The notes under the pieces: model-generated
The model's database searches: none
What the model was told of the DNA's origin: nothing
Seen by the model: only the letters and a program-made list of their open reading frames with translations
Translations under genes and position numbers: made by a program
Assembly (NCBI GenBank): GCA_033807695.1
Contig: CM066303.1
Coordinates: 1,488,001-1,552,000 of the forward strand
From: Daedaleopsis sinensis
Taxonomy: Eukaryota; Basidiomycota; Agaricomycetes; Polyporales; Polyporaceae
DNA: 64,000 bases
Direction of reading: 5' to 3'
Shown here: positions 1 through 9,735 of the stretch, piece by piece
Layout of the letters: the number at the start of each line of letters is the position of its first letter
Numbering within the stretch: the first letter of the stretch is position 1

Positions 1-194
1 CGCCGTAGCCGACTCTAAGAGCGGCGACGCACTCTGCAGAGACCTGCAAGTGAACCTCATGGAGTGTCTCCCTGGTAGTAAGTGATATTGCTCACCCAGG
101 GCCTTCCGACGCGCACATATGCTGTTAAACAGGCGGCGCGTGGGATGACGTAGGCGCTCTGGGTATTTCATACGGCTGGTGACGAGATTAGCTC

Positions 195-672
195 GGGATT
201 AGTCTCGTAACCAGCCGTTGTGGGGACGTCTCTGCCTCGGTCCAACGGTTGAAGGGGCACCGAGACAGAGACATGTCGTACCGGTTAGGGTGCGTCTTGA
301 GAAGGCACCAAGAGGGGAGAGCAATCGAGAGAAAGAGACGTACCTTAACCGTCTGGTGGAATTCGCATGGACGGGTAGGGGGTTACCACGAAAGTCACCA
401 TCTGTCATCGGGAGCTGAGCCAGGTCGCGACTACGTAGTGCGTGGCTGCGAGACTGCAAGCCGCGCAGGGCACGGATACTCCCGCATGTCCCTCAGCAGC
501 CTCGGCGACGAGGCCGATCACATTCCTCACACTAGACAGTGGATGGTGACCAACCACTACCCGTTTATACGAAAGCCACCAGACGTCGTAGGACATGTCT
601 CCGTCTTCTCCTGCTTTTTTGACCAAGCAGAGTCATGCCTACAACGGCTGGTTACTAGACTAGCTCGGGTCT
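195..672. repeat. Degenerate inverted repeat (foldback or MITE-like)
   Basis: Two diverged arms face each other. The left arm lies at about 195-420 and the right arm, read on the minus strand, at about 672-525. A 15-base core, GTAACCAGCCGTTGT, starts at 208 and recurs exactly as its reverse complement at 642-656. Further matched blocks include GAGACATGTC, CGTCTGGTGG and ACGGGTAG in the same order on both arms. The left arm carries about 70 extra bases. A smaller near-perfect hairpin lies at 228-272. The apparent ORFs here are low-complexity products of the repeat and I do not believe they code. Confidence 0.6.
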
Positions 673-723
673 CTTAATGATCTCTTCTTCCGTGTCCAAA
701 TATAAACTAACCCAACTTTGCAG

Positions 724-3615
724 TCTCGTCACCCGACTCCTTCGGTGACCCCCCATACCGAGTCTATCAACCCGTTCTCAAGATTGTCCCATACGAAGTC
801 CAGTGGTGCCGAGTCTCTTCTAGACGCTCTCGCGAACAGACTCAAGCCCGCCAAGACTCCCGGCGGTAGTGGCTCGTCGACTCCCGCAACCAGCGGCCCT
901 CGCAACTACCAGACCACTCATCATGGGAGTAATGCAGGATCCCGCGTGCAACGCCGTGCAACTCGCAACTCCGGACATCGTGCTGCCTCGCGATCTCTCT
1001 CCTCTTCTCGCAAGGACTCCGCTGCACACAGCATCAAGTGGCATTTCGAAAGCAACCCCCATGTGAGTAGTTCTCAAGCCACTGCGCTGACGTGCGTCCT
1101 GACACGCACGGCGAGTAGTGCAACGGTGGTTTGAAGAATGCGATCGAGAGTGTCGGTGACAGGCTCAGGCGCAAGCTCTGGGTTGGTACCCTAGGCATAA
1201 ACTCGGACGGCTTCCGCGAGAGCCTCCGCCGCAACATGGAGTGGCGTCTGCGCGAGGAGCGGGACAGTGTGCCAGTCTGGATAGCCGACTCCGACTTCGC
1301 GGGCTGTTACGACGAGTTCTGCCATCAGGTTCTCTGGCCAGCCCTCCATTACGCAGTCCCCGATGCCCCCAAGACCAAGTCCTTCTACGAGAGCGCTGCC
1401 TTCAAGCAGTATGTCGCCGTCAACCAGCGCTTTGCAGACACCATCGTCTCCGCATACGTTGAAGGCGACATCATCTGGGTCAACGATTATCATCTCATGC
1501 TCCTTCCAGCAATGTTACGAGAACGTCTTCCCGGAGCGCCAATCGGCTTCTTCATGCACGTCGCCTTCCCTTCTTCGGAAATCTTCCGCTGTCTCAGTAT
1601 GCGGGAGGACTTGCTGAAGGGTGTTCTTGGAGCTGATCTTGTCGGATTCCAAACTGCGAACTACGCTCGTCACTTCAGGCAGACGGTTAGCCGTATCCTC
1701 ACCGCCGAGGCCTTGCCAAAGGGTATCCAGCTTGATGATCGTTTCATTGATGTCGGCGTATTCCCTATGGGTATCGACGTCAATAGCATAACTGCCAAGA
1801 AGTATGTCCATGAGTATACGTTCATCCAATCGTGCTGACACATGCCACAGGCAAGAGCCTGAAGTCAAGGAGTGGGTCAAGTCTCTCAAGCAGCGTTACG
1901 CCGGCATGAAGATAATCGTCGGCCGCGACAAGTTGGACGTTATTCAAGGCGTACGGCACAAGATTCAGGCGTTCGAGGCATTTTTGGACAAGTACCCCGA
2001 ATACCAAGGCAAGGTGGTCCTCATCCAGGTCGCTCTGCAGACAACCGAAGAGAACGAGGCTCAGGGTGGCGTTGCGGACGACGTCTCGCATCTCAACTCT
2101 CGGTTTTCGACCCTTACGTACCAGCCCGTGGTCTTCCTCCACACACAGGATCTGACCTTCAGCCAATACCTCGCCCTTCTCACGGTCGCAGATGCGTTTA
2201 TGGTCACCAGTTTGCGGGAAGGTATGGCCCTTCGTGCGCACGAATTCGTGGAATGTCAAGAGCAGCGACGCCGTCCCTTGATTCTCAGCGAGTTCACGGG
2301 ATCGTACAGCTTTAGCGGCTTCAGATCATGCATCCCGATCAATCCTTGGGACAAGCGCATGACCGCGAAGGCCATCCACCAAGCCTTGAACATGGATGAC
2401 GAGGAGGCTAGCTCGCGCTGGGAGGTGAGCGTATACAGTCACATATACTTCACCACATCTTGGGCTGACCTCGATTGATACGTAGGACCTACACAGCCAC
2501 GTCGTTACCCAGAGCGCACAGGCGTTCGTGACGTCTTTCCTCGTTCGCTGTCTGCGCTCCAACATTGAGCATATGCAGAGCGCAGACTCGGCCGATATCG
2601 CTACCCTTGACGTCGCGCGCATCCTTCCCCGATACCGACACTCCCAGAAGCGCCTGCTGCTCATCGATTTCGAGGGTACCATCTGGCAACGCGACATTCG
2701 CACTATCGCACGTAACGCCGGTGTCGGTGGTTCGCAGAATTTCGAAGTGCCCGAAGATGTGCTGCGCCTCCTGGGACGCTTGGCGGATGACCCCAAGAAC
2801 CAGGTGTGGCTGTTGAGCGGTCTGCCCACAAAGGGCATGCTCGACGTCGTTGCGGAGAAAGTTCCTACCATTGGTATCATGTATGTGTTCATGTCTACCG
2901 CTGTGAGCGATTGACCGATTCTACTTCACCAGAGCGGAGAACGGCTGCTTCATCAAATCGAGTACCGAGCGCGACAGCAAGTCGTGGATCAGTATGGTCG
3001 CGAACTTCAACCTCACGTGGAAGGCCGCGTGCATGGAAATTCTCCAATACGTGCGTATCCTATTTTGGAAGGCTACAACGATGGGCTCTGAACGGCTTTG
3101 ATTCACAGTTCACGGAGCGCACCCCTGGATCGTTCATCGAGGAGCGCGAGGCCTCCGTCGTCTGGCGGTTCTGGACGGGCCAGGCGATGGACACGCATGC
3201 GTCGGACTGGCAGTGGGCGCACCGGCAGGCCGCCGAGGCGCAGAACCACATCTTCGACTCGCTCGGCGAGCGCTACGGGCTACGCATCATCCCCGGCTCG
3301 ACGTCCTTCCTCGTGCTCCCGAACAACATCTCGCGCTCGACCGCGGTTGGGGCGATCCTGCACCCTGGGGGCCCCGCGCGCAGCCCGCTCGCGACGCGCG
3401 CGCCGTGGCTCGCGACGGAGGCGACGGAGGCGGAGAACACGAGCGAGTTCGACTTTGTGCTCGCGCTCGGCAAGGACGAGAAGCTGATGCGCCGCCTGAA
3501 CGAGCTCGACAACGCGGAGACGTGCTCGACGAGCGGGAAGGGCACGGACGCCAAGTGGAAGCTCGGCGCGGACCAGGTCGTGCCGTCCCTCTGGCGGTTC
3601 GCGGAGTCGAAGTGA
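724..3615 (+). CDS. Trehalose synthase complex regulatory subunit (TPS3/TSL1-like), 5' partial
   Basis: Exons read as 724-1062, 1119-1801, 1851-2424, 2486-2880, 2933-3050 and 3109-3615, all in phase, giving at least 871 residues. A Ser/Pro-rich segment comes first. A GT20 trehalose-6-phosphate synthase domain follows (GGLKNAIESVG, VNDYHLMLLP, GFFMHVAFPSSE, SLREGMALRAHEFVECQ). Last is a trehalose-phosphatase-like domain (LLLIDFEGTIW, AENGCFIK). The phosphatase signature is degenerate: the second Asp of DxDx(T/V) is Glu, and the SGR(D) loop reads SGLP. This fits the non-catalytic Tps3/Tsl1 subunits that scaffold and regulate the cytosolic trehalose synthase complex. Position 723 ends a good splice acceptor (TTTGCAG), so upstream exons must exist. 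A GTAAGT donor at 78 is a candidate, but the only open frame before it does not join in phase. The true start is unresolved and may lie outside the window. Confidence 0.88.
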
Positions 3616-4272
3616 TGTGCCCGTGCCGTGTGCACCCAGGTGTACGAGTGGGGGGAGCTGTCGAGAGGCGGCGTCGAAAAGAAGTCTGAGTTTGCGTGAA
3701 TATAAGTGTAAGTGTATGGGTATGGGTATGGGTATAGATGTATTGCTTTGTTGTACTGCTCCCAAGTGTAGCTTTGAAGTGTATCGTGTACCGTAGACGA
3801 CCGGGTCTCCGCACCTATATATACGACGTGTTGAGGCTGGACGCGCAGAGTGTTCGTGGGGTGAATTCCTGATCACAACTATGGTCGCGAACGCACTACT
3901 ATTTGTACAGTCGGTCATGTTGCTACATGCATACAACACGAATCATGTCGCGTGAAACTCGATATACATGTTTTGCCTCAAGGATTTACGGGGAGTGGGG
4001 AAGATGTGTGGCGGTTGCCAGCCAGTCCGGATGGATTAGGCGGGGAGGATAGGACAGCGGGTAGTTAGCGTCGAGGAAGCCGTGGTGTGAACGGCTGGGA
4101 GAGGAGAGGGAGTAGGTTCCGGTCGGGATAGCTATCTTGTGCGGTCGAGGTGGATATCAATGAACGGGCCTACCCCAAAATAAGCGTCGTTTATTTCACG
4201 GTGAGAGCTGCGCGAACGTACGGATGATAACGCGGCGTGTTTCCACCCTAGCTTGAAGCGCTAAGACCGAGT
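3616..4272. other. Intergenic region, 3' of the trehalose gene
   Basis: This holds the presumed 3' UTR of the trehalose-complex gene, then the 3' flank of the minus-strand pheromone gene. The only structure seen is a short telomere-like tandem run at 3714-3736. Confidence 0.5.
3714..3736 (+). repeat. GGGTAT microsatellite
   Basis: Three tandem copies of a six-base unit (GGGTAT register) follow two partial GTGTAAGT-like units in the 3' flank of the trehalose gene. It is too short to be a true telomeric remnant. Confidence 0.6.
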
Positions 4273-4395
4273 CTAGGCGATGATGCACCCGGTGTGCGGG
4301 GGGGACTTCGTGTCAGAGTGATCGACGGGGGTGGTTTCGACAGGGTCGTCGAGGACCGTCGGGGGGATGATAGTGGCGATGGTGAACGTGTCCAT
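4273..4395 (-). CDS. Mating pheromone precursor, CIIA box
   Basis: A 40-codon single-exon gene read on the minus strand, shorter than usual ORF cut-offs. The product starts MDTFTIATIIPP and ends HTGCIIA, a CaaX prenylation box. In the family this box directs farnesylation, removal of the last three residues and carboxymethylation before export by a Ste6-type transporter. The MD(A/T)F start, the VD-x-x-D motif about 11 residues before the Cys, and the overall size match the two other precursors in this window. The Asp/charged pair (HSD, residues 26-28) is the likely N-terminal processing point, giving a lipopeptide of about 11 residues; that is inference. A TATA element lies about 130 bases upstream. 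The ligand's receptor would be a STE3-type GPCR, which is not seen here. Confidence 0.85.
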   Translation of the reverse strand: MDTFTIATIIPPTVLDDPVETTPVDHSDTKSPPHTGCIIA

Positions 4396-4514
4396 GGTTT
4401 AGGGAGGTAGGTGGTAGGGTTCTGTCGAGATAGCACGGTCGGTGTGGTAGTAGTGGACCCAGGAACTGACGAGGGGGTTGTGGTCCAAGCTGGATGATGA
4501 TGAGAGGTAGTACT

Positions 4515-4532
4515 GCATGTGGGCCTTATATA
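4515..4532 (-). promoter_or_regulatory. TATA box with shared ACATGC element, CIIA pheromone gene
   Basis: Read on the minus strand this is TATATAAGGCCCACATGC, about 120-137 bases upstream of the start codon. It matches the block before the CVIA pheromone gene at 15 of 18 positions, including the TATATAAG and the ACATGC at identical spacing. Confidence 0.6.
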
Positions 4533-7090
4533 CGCGGTCCTGCAGAGCGAGAGCTCCCGCTGGGGAGCGGGCCATTTTTGCACAGATATCTGCAGATATG
4601 GATAAGAAAAATCTGAGTAGTCAACCAGGGGTGCATAAACAGAAAGACGGCTATGGTTGTCGGAAGGACGGTCGTGAGTTATCTTGAACCCGTTTCAAGG
4701 AGTAAAAACATACCTTGACCAGATATCCCTCAGAATTTGTGACGCCCCGGTGTGTCGTTCCCCGAGATATCCCGCTACATGGATGTGCTGCAGCAGGACA
4801 ATATCGCAGTCGGACGTAGCTTCGGCATTTTCGGTCTTTCGGCCCAGAGCAGCGTCGTAAGTCCTTGTGACGAGTGATTTCCGTAGGCATTCGCCAGGGG
4901 TTCCGAGAGAACCCGACGCATGGATACCTGGCCTCAGCAAATGCTAGGACAGTGACATTCATCTGCCAAGTTGCGCTCCCCATGTGTTAGCATTGAATAT
5001 TGAAGACTGAGCGATACCGAGTATTGCTACACGCTACCAGACCAAAGGTCAGTCAGCTCGGCACTGGCAGGAGTGGCACACGTACAAATCACTGTGCTCT
5101 CTCCTGGCGCTGGCAGCTAAAGAGGAGGTCATCATACACCAAGTTCGTCTAGCGGTACATGGAGCAGCCGAAGCGATGAAAGCTTTGGTTCTACGCAAGC
5201 AGCATGGCCATTGGCACAAATCACAGGCATAGATGTGTTGTCGTGGTTCATACATCAAGTCAGATTTTACCAGACTCTTCCATGTTGAACGGCTTGCTGA
5301 TATTGACGGTCGCCAAGTCCGATTAGAAGTCAACCTTTGACATCGTAGAACCCAAAAATCGTTTCAAATGAGTATTAGTAGCTCATTGTGGGGGAAGTGC
5401 TAACAGTACGTATAATCCACGAATCGGAGTGCCACCTCGTCGTACAGTGAGCTTGAAGCTTGTCGGAAGACTCTACTAATAAGTAGTGAGCGTGCAGAGA
5501 TCGTAGTTATACACTCACAGGGGTGTACGCAACGGCTGCTGACACACATGACTACCAGCCTGGTGGATGGAGAGGAAACAGACTGCCAGTGCCAGTCAGT
5601 CGGGAGCTAAAAGTCAACATTGTCACGGTTAACTTCAGAGTCAACTTGTCGGGACTCGGGAGAAGCCAGGAGAAGCCTCGCTAGCGGAGACGGTATGGTC
5701 CGGCCCGGTATAGTCGCTGAGCTGCGGCGGTACTAGCGTCTACTTTAAAAAGGCTTCTGAATTCTGATAGTACTACCATCGTCATTCTGTTACTCTGATC
5801 TATCCTGGAGACCACAGCGGCAGAGTATGCAAGTGGAACGATCTAGGCTGCAGCTACATGCAAGTGGGAGACGCAAGATCCGATGGATCCAATAAGGACT
5901 AGCCTCCAACGAGGTGAACTACTACTATAGTATCCGGCGAGGACGTAACACTCGACTGTACTCGTGCAGCTTTGATACTGACTAGTACTGACTCATTTCA
6001 CAGGTTGGATGGGACTCCATAAAAGGTCGGGCGCATGATTCTATGTCTTCGACTTGGTGAGCTCCTCGCTGTCGAATCGCTGCTTCCTCAGCTGGAGTTC
6101 CACCGTCAACGGAACAGACATCAAGTCCCAATATCGGTGTGCGACCCGGTTTAATCGAACGTTTGAACATTGGACGACGGAAGAGGAGATGTGCTCGCAC
6201 GGTGCACCTTAACCTGACAGGCCGACTTGTTGTCAATGTCGAGTAGCCCTGCTCGCAATGAGGACACGCAGGTGATGACGGCAGGTACCGTATATTGCCT
6301 GGATATAGGAGTACTCAAGTCTATCCTCCAGACTCATTGTTATTGTCTAGGTCATCTCGCTTCCACACCCTGACTGGGCGCTCTCGATCGATCAAGCGCA
6401 GACAATATCTCTAGGAGGCAGTGGCACCTCATGCAAGGCGATCACCGTCAGGTACGTCTTCGAGCACCGTTTTGGTATGTTCCTCTTTCTCTGAACGCCA
6501 CGCTGAGGCTGAGTTGCGTCTGGGCATTCCAGGGGACTTGTCCCACTTGGCGTCCATATTTATTCTGCTGCAGAAGATACAGTCCACGCGGTCATGTCGA
6601 GGTGAGCATTCTCTTCATGGCCCGAATGTATGTGCGATGGAGCGCATTTGTGAGGAATGACCAGTCGCTGGGTGAGCGGTGAGCGGTCAGGTGGGAAGGG
6701 CGGCATGTTGGTTACTAGACGCGTCGTGGAGCTAGGTCTCCAGGTGTTGCTGGATGGTTGGATGAACTAGACGGTGGGCCCCTGGCAAGATATATGCGCA
6801 TGTTTTACTGAAGGCACATCGCAAAGCAAAGCATACTTCATGGCGTCCAGTCCTCCCGGAGCTGAGAGCTCTGGAGCCACCGCTAGCACCGGGCCTACCG
6901 CACCCTTCGACTTGGTCGATCCCGCCGCGGCCTGTCCTGCGAGAGCCCGTGCCTGAAATGTTATGATACCAAGTCAACCCCTCCTATGCCAGTCTTGTCT
7001 CGCCGGATCAAGGAAACCGATGGCCACAGAAGCTGCCCGGATCCGTCGCTTATGTAGGCCGTTTGCTGTTGGCCTCAAATATGGGTCGTC

Positions 7091-7108
7091 TATATAAGAG
7101 GCACATGC
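7091..7108 (+). promoter_or_regulatory. TATA box with shared ACATGC element, CVIA pheromone gene
   Basis: The sequence TATATAAGAGGCACATGC lies about 92-109 bases before the start codon at 7200. It shares the TATA core, the downstream ACATGC and the spacing with the promoter of the divergent pheromone gene at 4395, which suggests common regulation or recent duplication. Confidence 0.65.
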
Positions 7109-7199
7109 GGGTCGTTGTTGGAGGCAGCGAAGTCATTCCACCCCCGCGTTCGCTTCTCGACCCACACACGTCCACCCATCTCACCGGCACCTCTTAGCC

Positions 7200-7322
7200 A
7201 TGGACGCCTTCCCCATCGTCGCTGTCATCCCCGTCGACGAGGCCCCCGTCGAGTCTACCCCCGTTGACCACGAGGACCCGGGCAGCGGCAACAACAACCA
7301 CAGCAGCTGCGTCATCGCCTGA
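7200..7322 (+). CDS. Mating pheromone precursor, CVIA box
   Basis: A 40-codon single-exon gene. The product begins MDAFPIVAVIPVDEAP and ends NNNHSSCVIA. The C-terminal CVIA is a classical CaaX farnesylation box. The acidic mid-section (PVDHEDPGSG) holds the charged HED motif that usually marks N-terminal maturation in homobasidiomycete precursors; a mature peptide of about 11 residues ending in a farnesylated Cys is inferred. The start is set by the first ATG after a CT-rich leader, about 92 bases below the shared promoter block. Downstream, GTGAGCTGCT at about 7363 and CGAGTAG at 7414-7420 could bound a 3'-UTR intron. The gene points away from the CIIA gene 2.8 kb to its left. Confidence 0.9.
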   Translation: MDAFPIVAVIPVDEAPVESTPVDHEDPGSGNNNHSSCVIA

Positions 7323-8574
7323 ATGCGCATCGTACACCACTTCGTTCTACTCTCCGCTCTCTGGTGAGCTGCTTCTCCTCGTTATGTCTCGTCCTTCGCT
7401 AACCTCGAACTGCGTCGAGTAGAGAGCGTCACCACCTTATTCGATTGACTCCGGGCCATCCCCGATGATTCTCGCCGCAAGGCGTCATATTCGTTTGATT
7501 TTTCGGTGCGATTCGTGCAGTCTACTTTCGACTCGTACGGTAGTGGGTTTCATCGGTGTAGCATGTATCGACATGTGTCGAATATCAAGATAGATATCCA
7601 TACGTGCGTATTGCCAACTTTCGCGATTCGCGGGTAGGCTGGGCCGCTGACCTTGCTAGTAAGTAGGTGCACGATGGATTCGATGCCTTGAGCACCGTGT
7701 TTCCCAAGGTAGAGCTTATGCATTGCGCGCCCGGCCCCATTGTCCAGACTCGGTCTCGTTCGAGCTGCTCTCCCTCAGGCACATGGACTCCCTCCTCATA
7801 CTCGAATACATGCTTTTGTTGCCGAAACGGAAGGATAAGCGATTGTCTTGAACAAGGACGTGGTGCGTGAAATTCAAGTAGTGGCTAGACGCTCTGACCC
7901 GAACCTGTAGGCCTGACTACTGGTAGCATCGTCCTCGGGTAGGCCGGCGATCGACTAGTAGGTAAGAGGATAATGTTGAAACTCGATTTGTACTGACGGT
8001 GCATGATAATCATCCTCCTGAGCCATCATATCATACACTGGGGTATTCGGTTGTTCAGATATCGCTCGAGGTCCACTATCCTTTTCGTTTCGAGTCGGAA
8101 ACCAGCCTGAGAGCATGGCATGCGACTACATTGCTGGGATATAGAGCAGGGGCGCCCTCAGAGATCTGCTGTGGTAGATTGGACGAAGAAGCAGCACTCT
8201 AGCTATGATGAGACTTGTATTTGTATCGTGACGCTCGCCATGGAACTGGCACTGATCGACATTGGAGGTTTGGGCGTGCCCTTCCGCTTTGAGATCCTTG
8301 GAAATCGAACAACGGTGCTGGCTGCGGAGCACAGTGCCGCATCGCCTTTAGTAACTCGATCGCATTGGTCAGATCTACGATATTTGGAACACTGTCTTCA
8401 AGTTCACCATCGCGACACGTGCAGCGGTCGATCCATCGTTCCGCTAAACTCAGGGCGACCATGGGCATGCGTTCGGAGTTCTGGCTGATGTGCATCGCAT
8501 TTTAATGTGCACGAACTCCGCTGTTTGGGGCCCATATATAACGATACCGCGGGCGACCATTGACCAAGAACGAC
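7323..8574. other. Intergenic region, no gene seen
   Basis: This holds the pheromone 3' UTR and then about 1 kb of stop-rich DNA. Several 60-120 codon ORFs overlap on both strands without domain-like content. A TATA-like CATATATAA at about 8532-8540 precedes the ORF that starts at 8575. Confidence 0.5.
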
Positions 8575-9165
8575 ATGCAGACTAGACAACGCACCAGTAC
8601 TACCGTGACCACGAGTCGATCGCGACCCCTGCACTTGACTCGTCCAGACACGCTCCTGTGCTCTCAGTCACTGCAAACGGTCCGGATCTACGCGCGCTGG
8701 TCAGGCTACACAGATCCTCCTCCGCGTAACCAGCACGAGCTCCTCACCGCCACCCCCATCTACGCGGTCCACATCCCGCCCTCGGCGCCACTCGCAGTCG
8801 GGCAACATGTCAGCATCCTGGCGCTATCCCCAAAGATCTACTGCTCCAGCACTGTGGCGGACATAGGACACTACGACGCATACGACGCACACATCACGGG
8901 CAGGATAGCACGGGTCGAGGGTCTCGCACACGGCGGGCGGGCGGTCCTCCTAGAGGTGGTCAACGAATGCCGCATCAATCCAGTGCGGAGGGTCCTGCTG
9001 CAGGTGCCGTACGTGCCTGGGGTCATGGTGTGGACGGAGTGTGGCGTGCGCCTGGCGGTGCGGCCGAAGGAGGCGAGGGAGGAGGACATGGACATGAGCG
9101 CGAAGGTGGGCGCGCTGCCGACGGTGGGTCGCTGTCGGGGCCGTGAGTGCGCGATTAGTAGGTAG
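8575..9165 (+). CDS. Orphan hypothetical protein
   Basis: A single uninterrupted ORF of 196 codons. I chose the ATG at 8575, which lies 35 bases after a TATATAA element. Third positions are GC-rich, as in the real genes nearby, which is why I accept it. The N-terminal 40 residues are rich in Ser, Thr and Arg. The remainder is a compact stretch with several short beta-like runs (IYAVHIPP, VGQHVSILAL, AVLLEVVNECR, RRVLLQVPYV). I see no signal peptide, membrane segment or known motif and assign no function. It could be a lineage-specific protein or a fortuitous ORF. Confidence 0.4.
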   Translation: MQTRQRTSTTVTTSRSRPLHLTRPDTLLCSQSLQTVRIYARWSGYTDPPPRNQHELLTATPIYAVHIPPSAPLAVGQHVSILALSPKIYCSSTVADIGHYDAYDAHITGRIARVEGLAHGGRAVLLEVVNECRINPVRRVLLQVPYVPGVMVWTECGVRLAVRPKEAREEDMDMSAKVGALPTVGRCRGRECAISR

Positions 9166-9735
9166 ACCGCGCTGGTTGGAGACGGGATCGTCGATGTCTG
9201 GCGGTCGAATGGGTATGATGCTGGACGGAGATGAAGAGGGTGTGGGAGGGAAGTACTATATAGGCAGCGAGATGGAGTGGGGCCGATACGATGCTTGCAT
9301 GTTGTGTGTCCGCAGTTGACTTATCTGAATCTTTCTGGCACACGAATAGTCCGCACCTACGTAAAGCAATACCTGGTTGGTTCCAATGTGCAGATGGGTG
9401 GATTAGAAATCGGATAAGCCATTGATACCTGCTCACAGCGGCAAGGAATTCGAATGTAGGGTGAATCGTACCTACCAGTCAGAAATAGAGCCCGTTCCCG
9501 GAAGTCGAATGACCTTGATCATACCTCTTTGATCGGCGAATGGTTTTGATAAATACAAAATTGATAGAAGAAGAAGAATGGTTTTGATAGACCGGCGGAG
9601 CTCCATTCGGTGATACAGCGTTCGGCAGCAGCAGCTTGCATTGAACGTGGAATACAACCGTACGTGGAGTAGAAGACCTGCGAACATCCGTTAGCGAACA
9701 AAGCGGACCTTGTACGGTTGCAAACTAAGAACTCA
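9166..9735. other. Intergenic region between the orphan ORF and BBC1-like gene
   Basis: Convergent 3' ends flank this stretch. A 14-base string, GAATGGTTTTGATA, occurs twice about 39 bases apart near 9538 and 9577. Nothing else was recognised. Confidence 0.45.

Larger units (their letters stand above)
4396..7199. other. Gene-poor stretch between two divergent pheromone genes
   Basis: About 2.8 kb separates two outward-facing pheromone precursor genes. Only short, stop-rich ORFs are present, with no recognisable domain on either strand. I inspected it for further CaaX precursors and for a seven-helix receptor and saw neither. The ends hold the two TATA-containing promoters. Confidence 0.5.

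Noticed and set aside
249..677. Open frame of 142 codons upstream of the trehalose gene
   Set aside because: It lies inside the inverted repeat, begins without context and has no codon bias or motif. It is a by-product of the repeat.
3714..3736. Internal telomere remnant
   Set aside because: There are only three repeats of a unit that is not TTAGGG, so it is better called a microsatellite.
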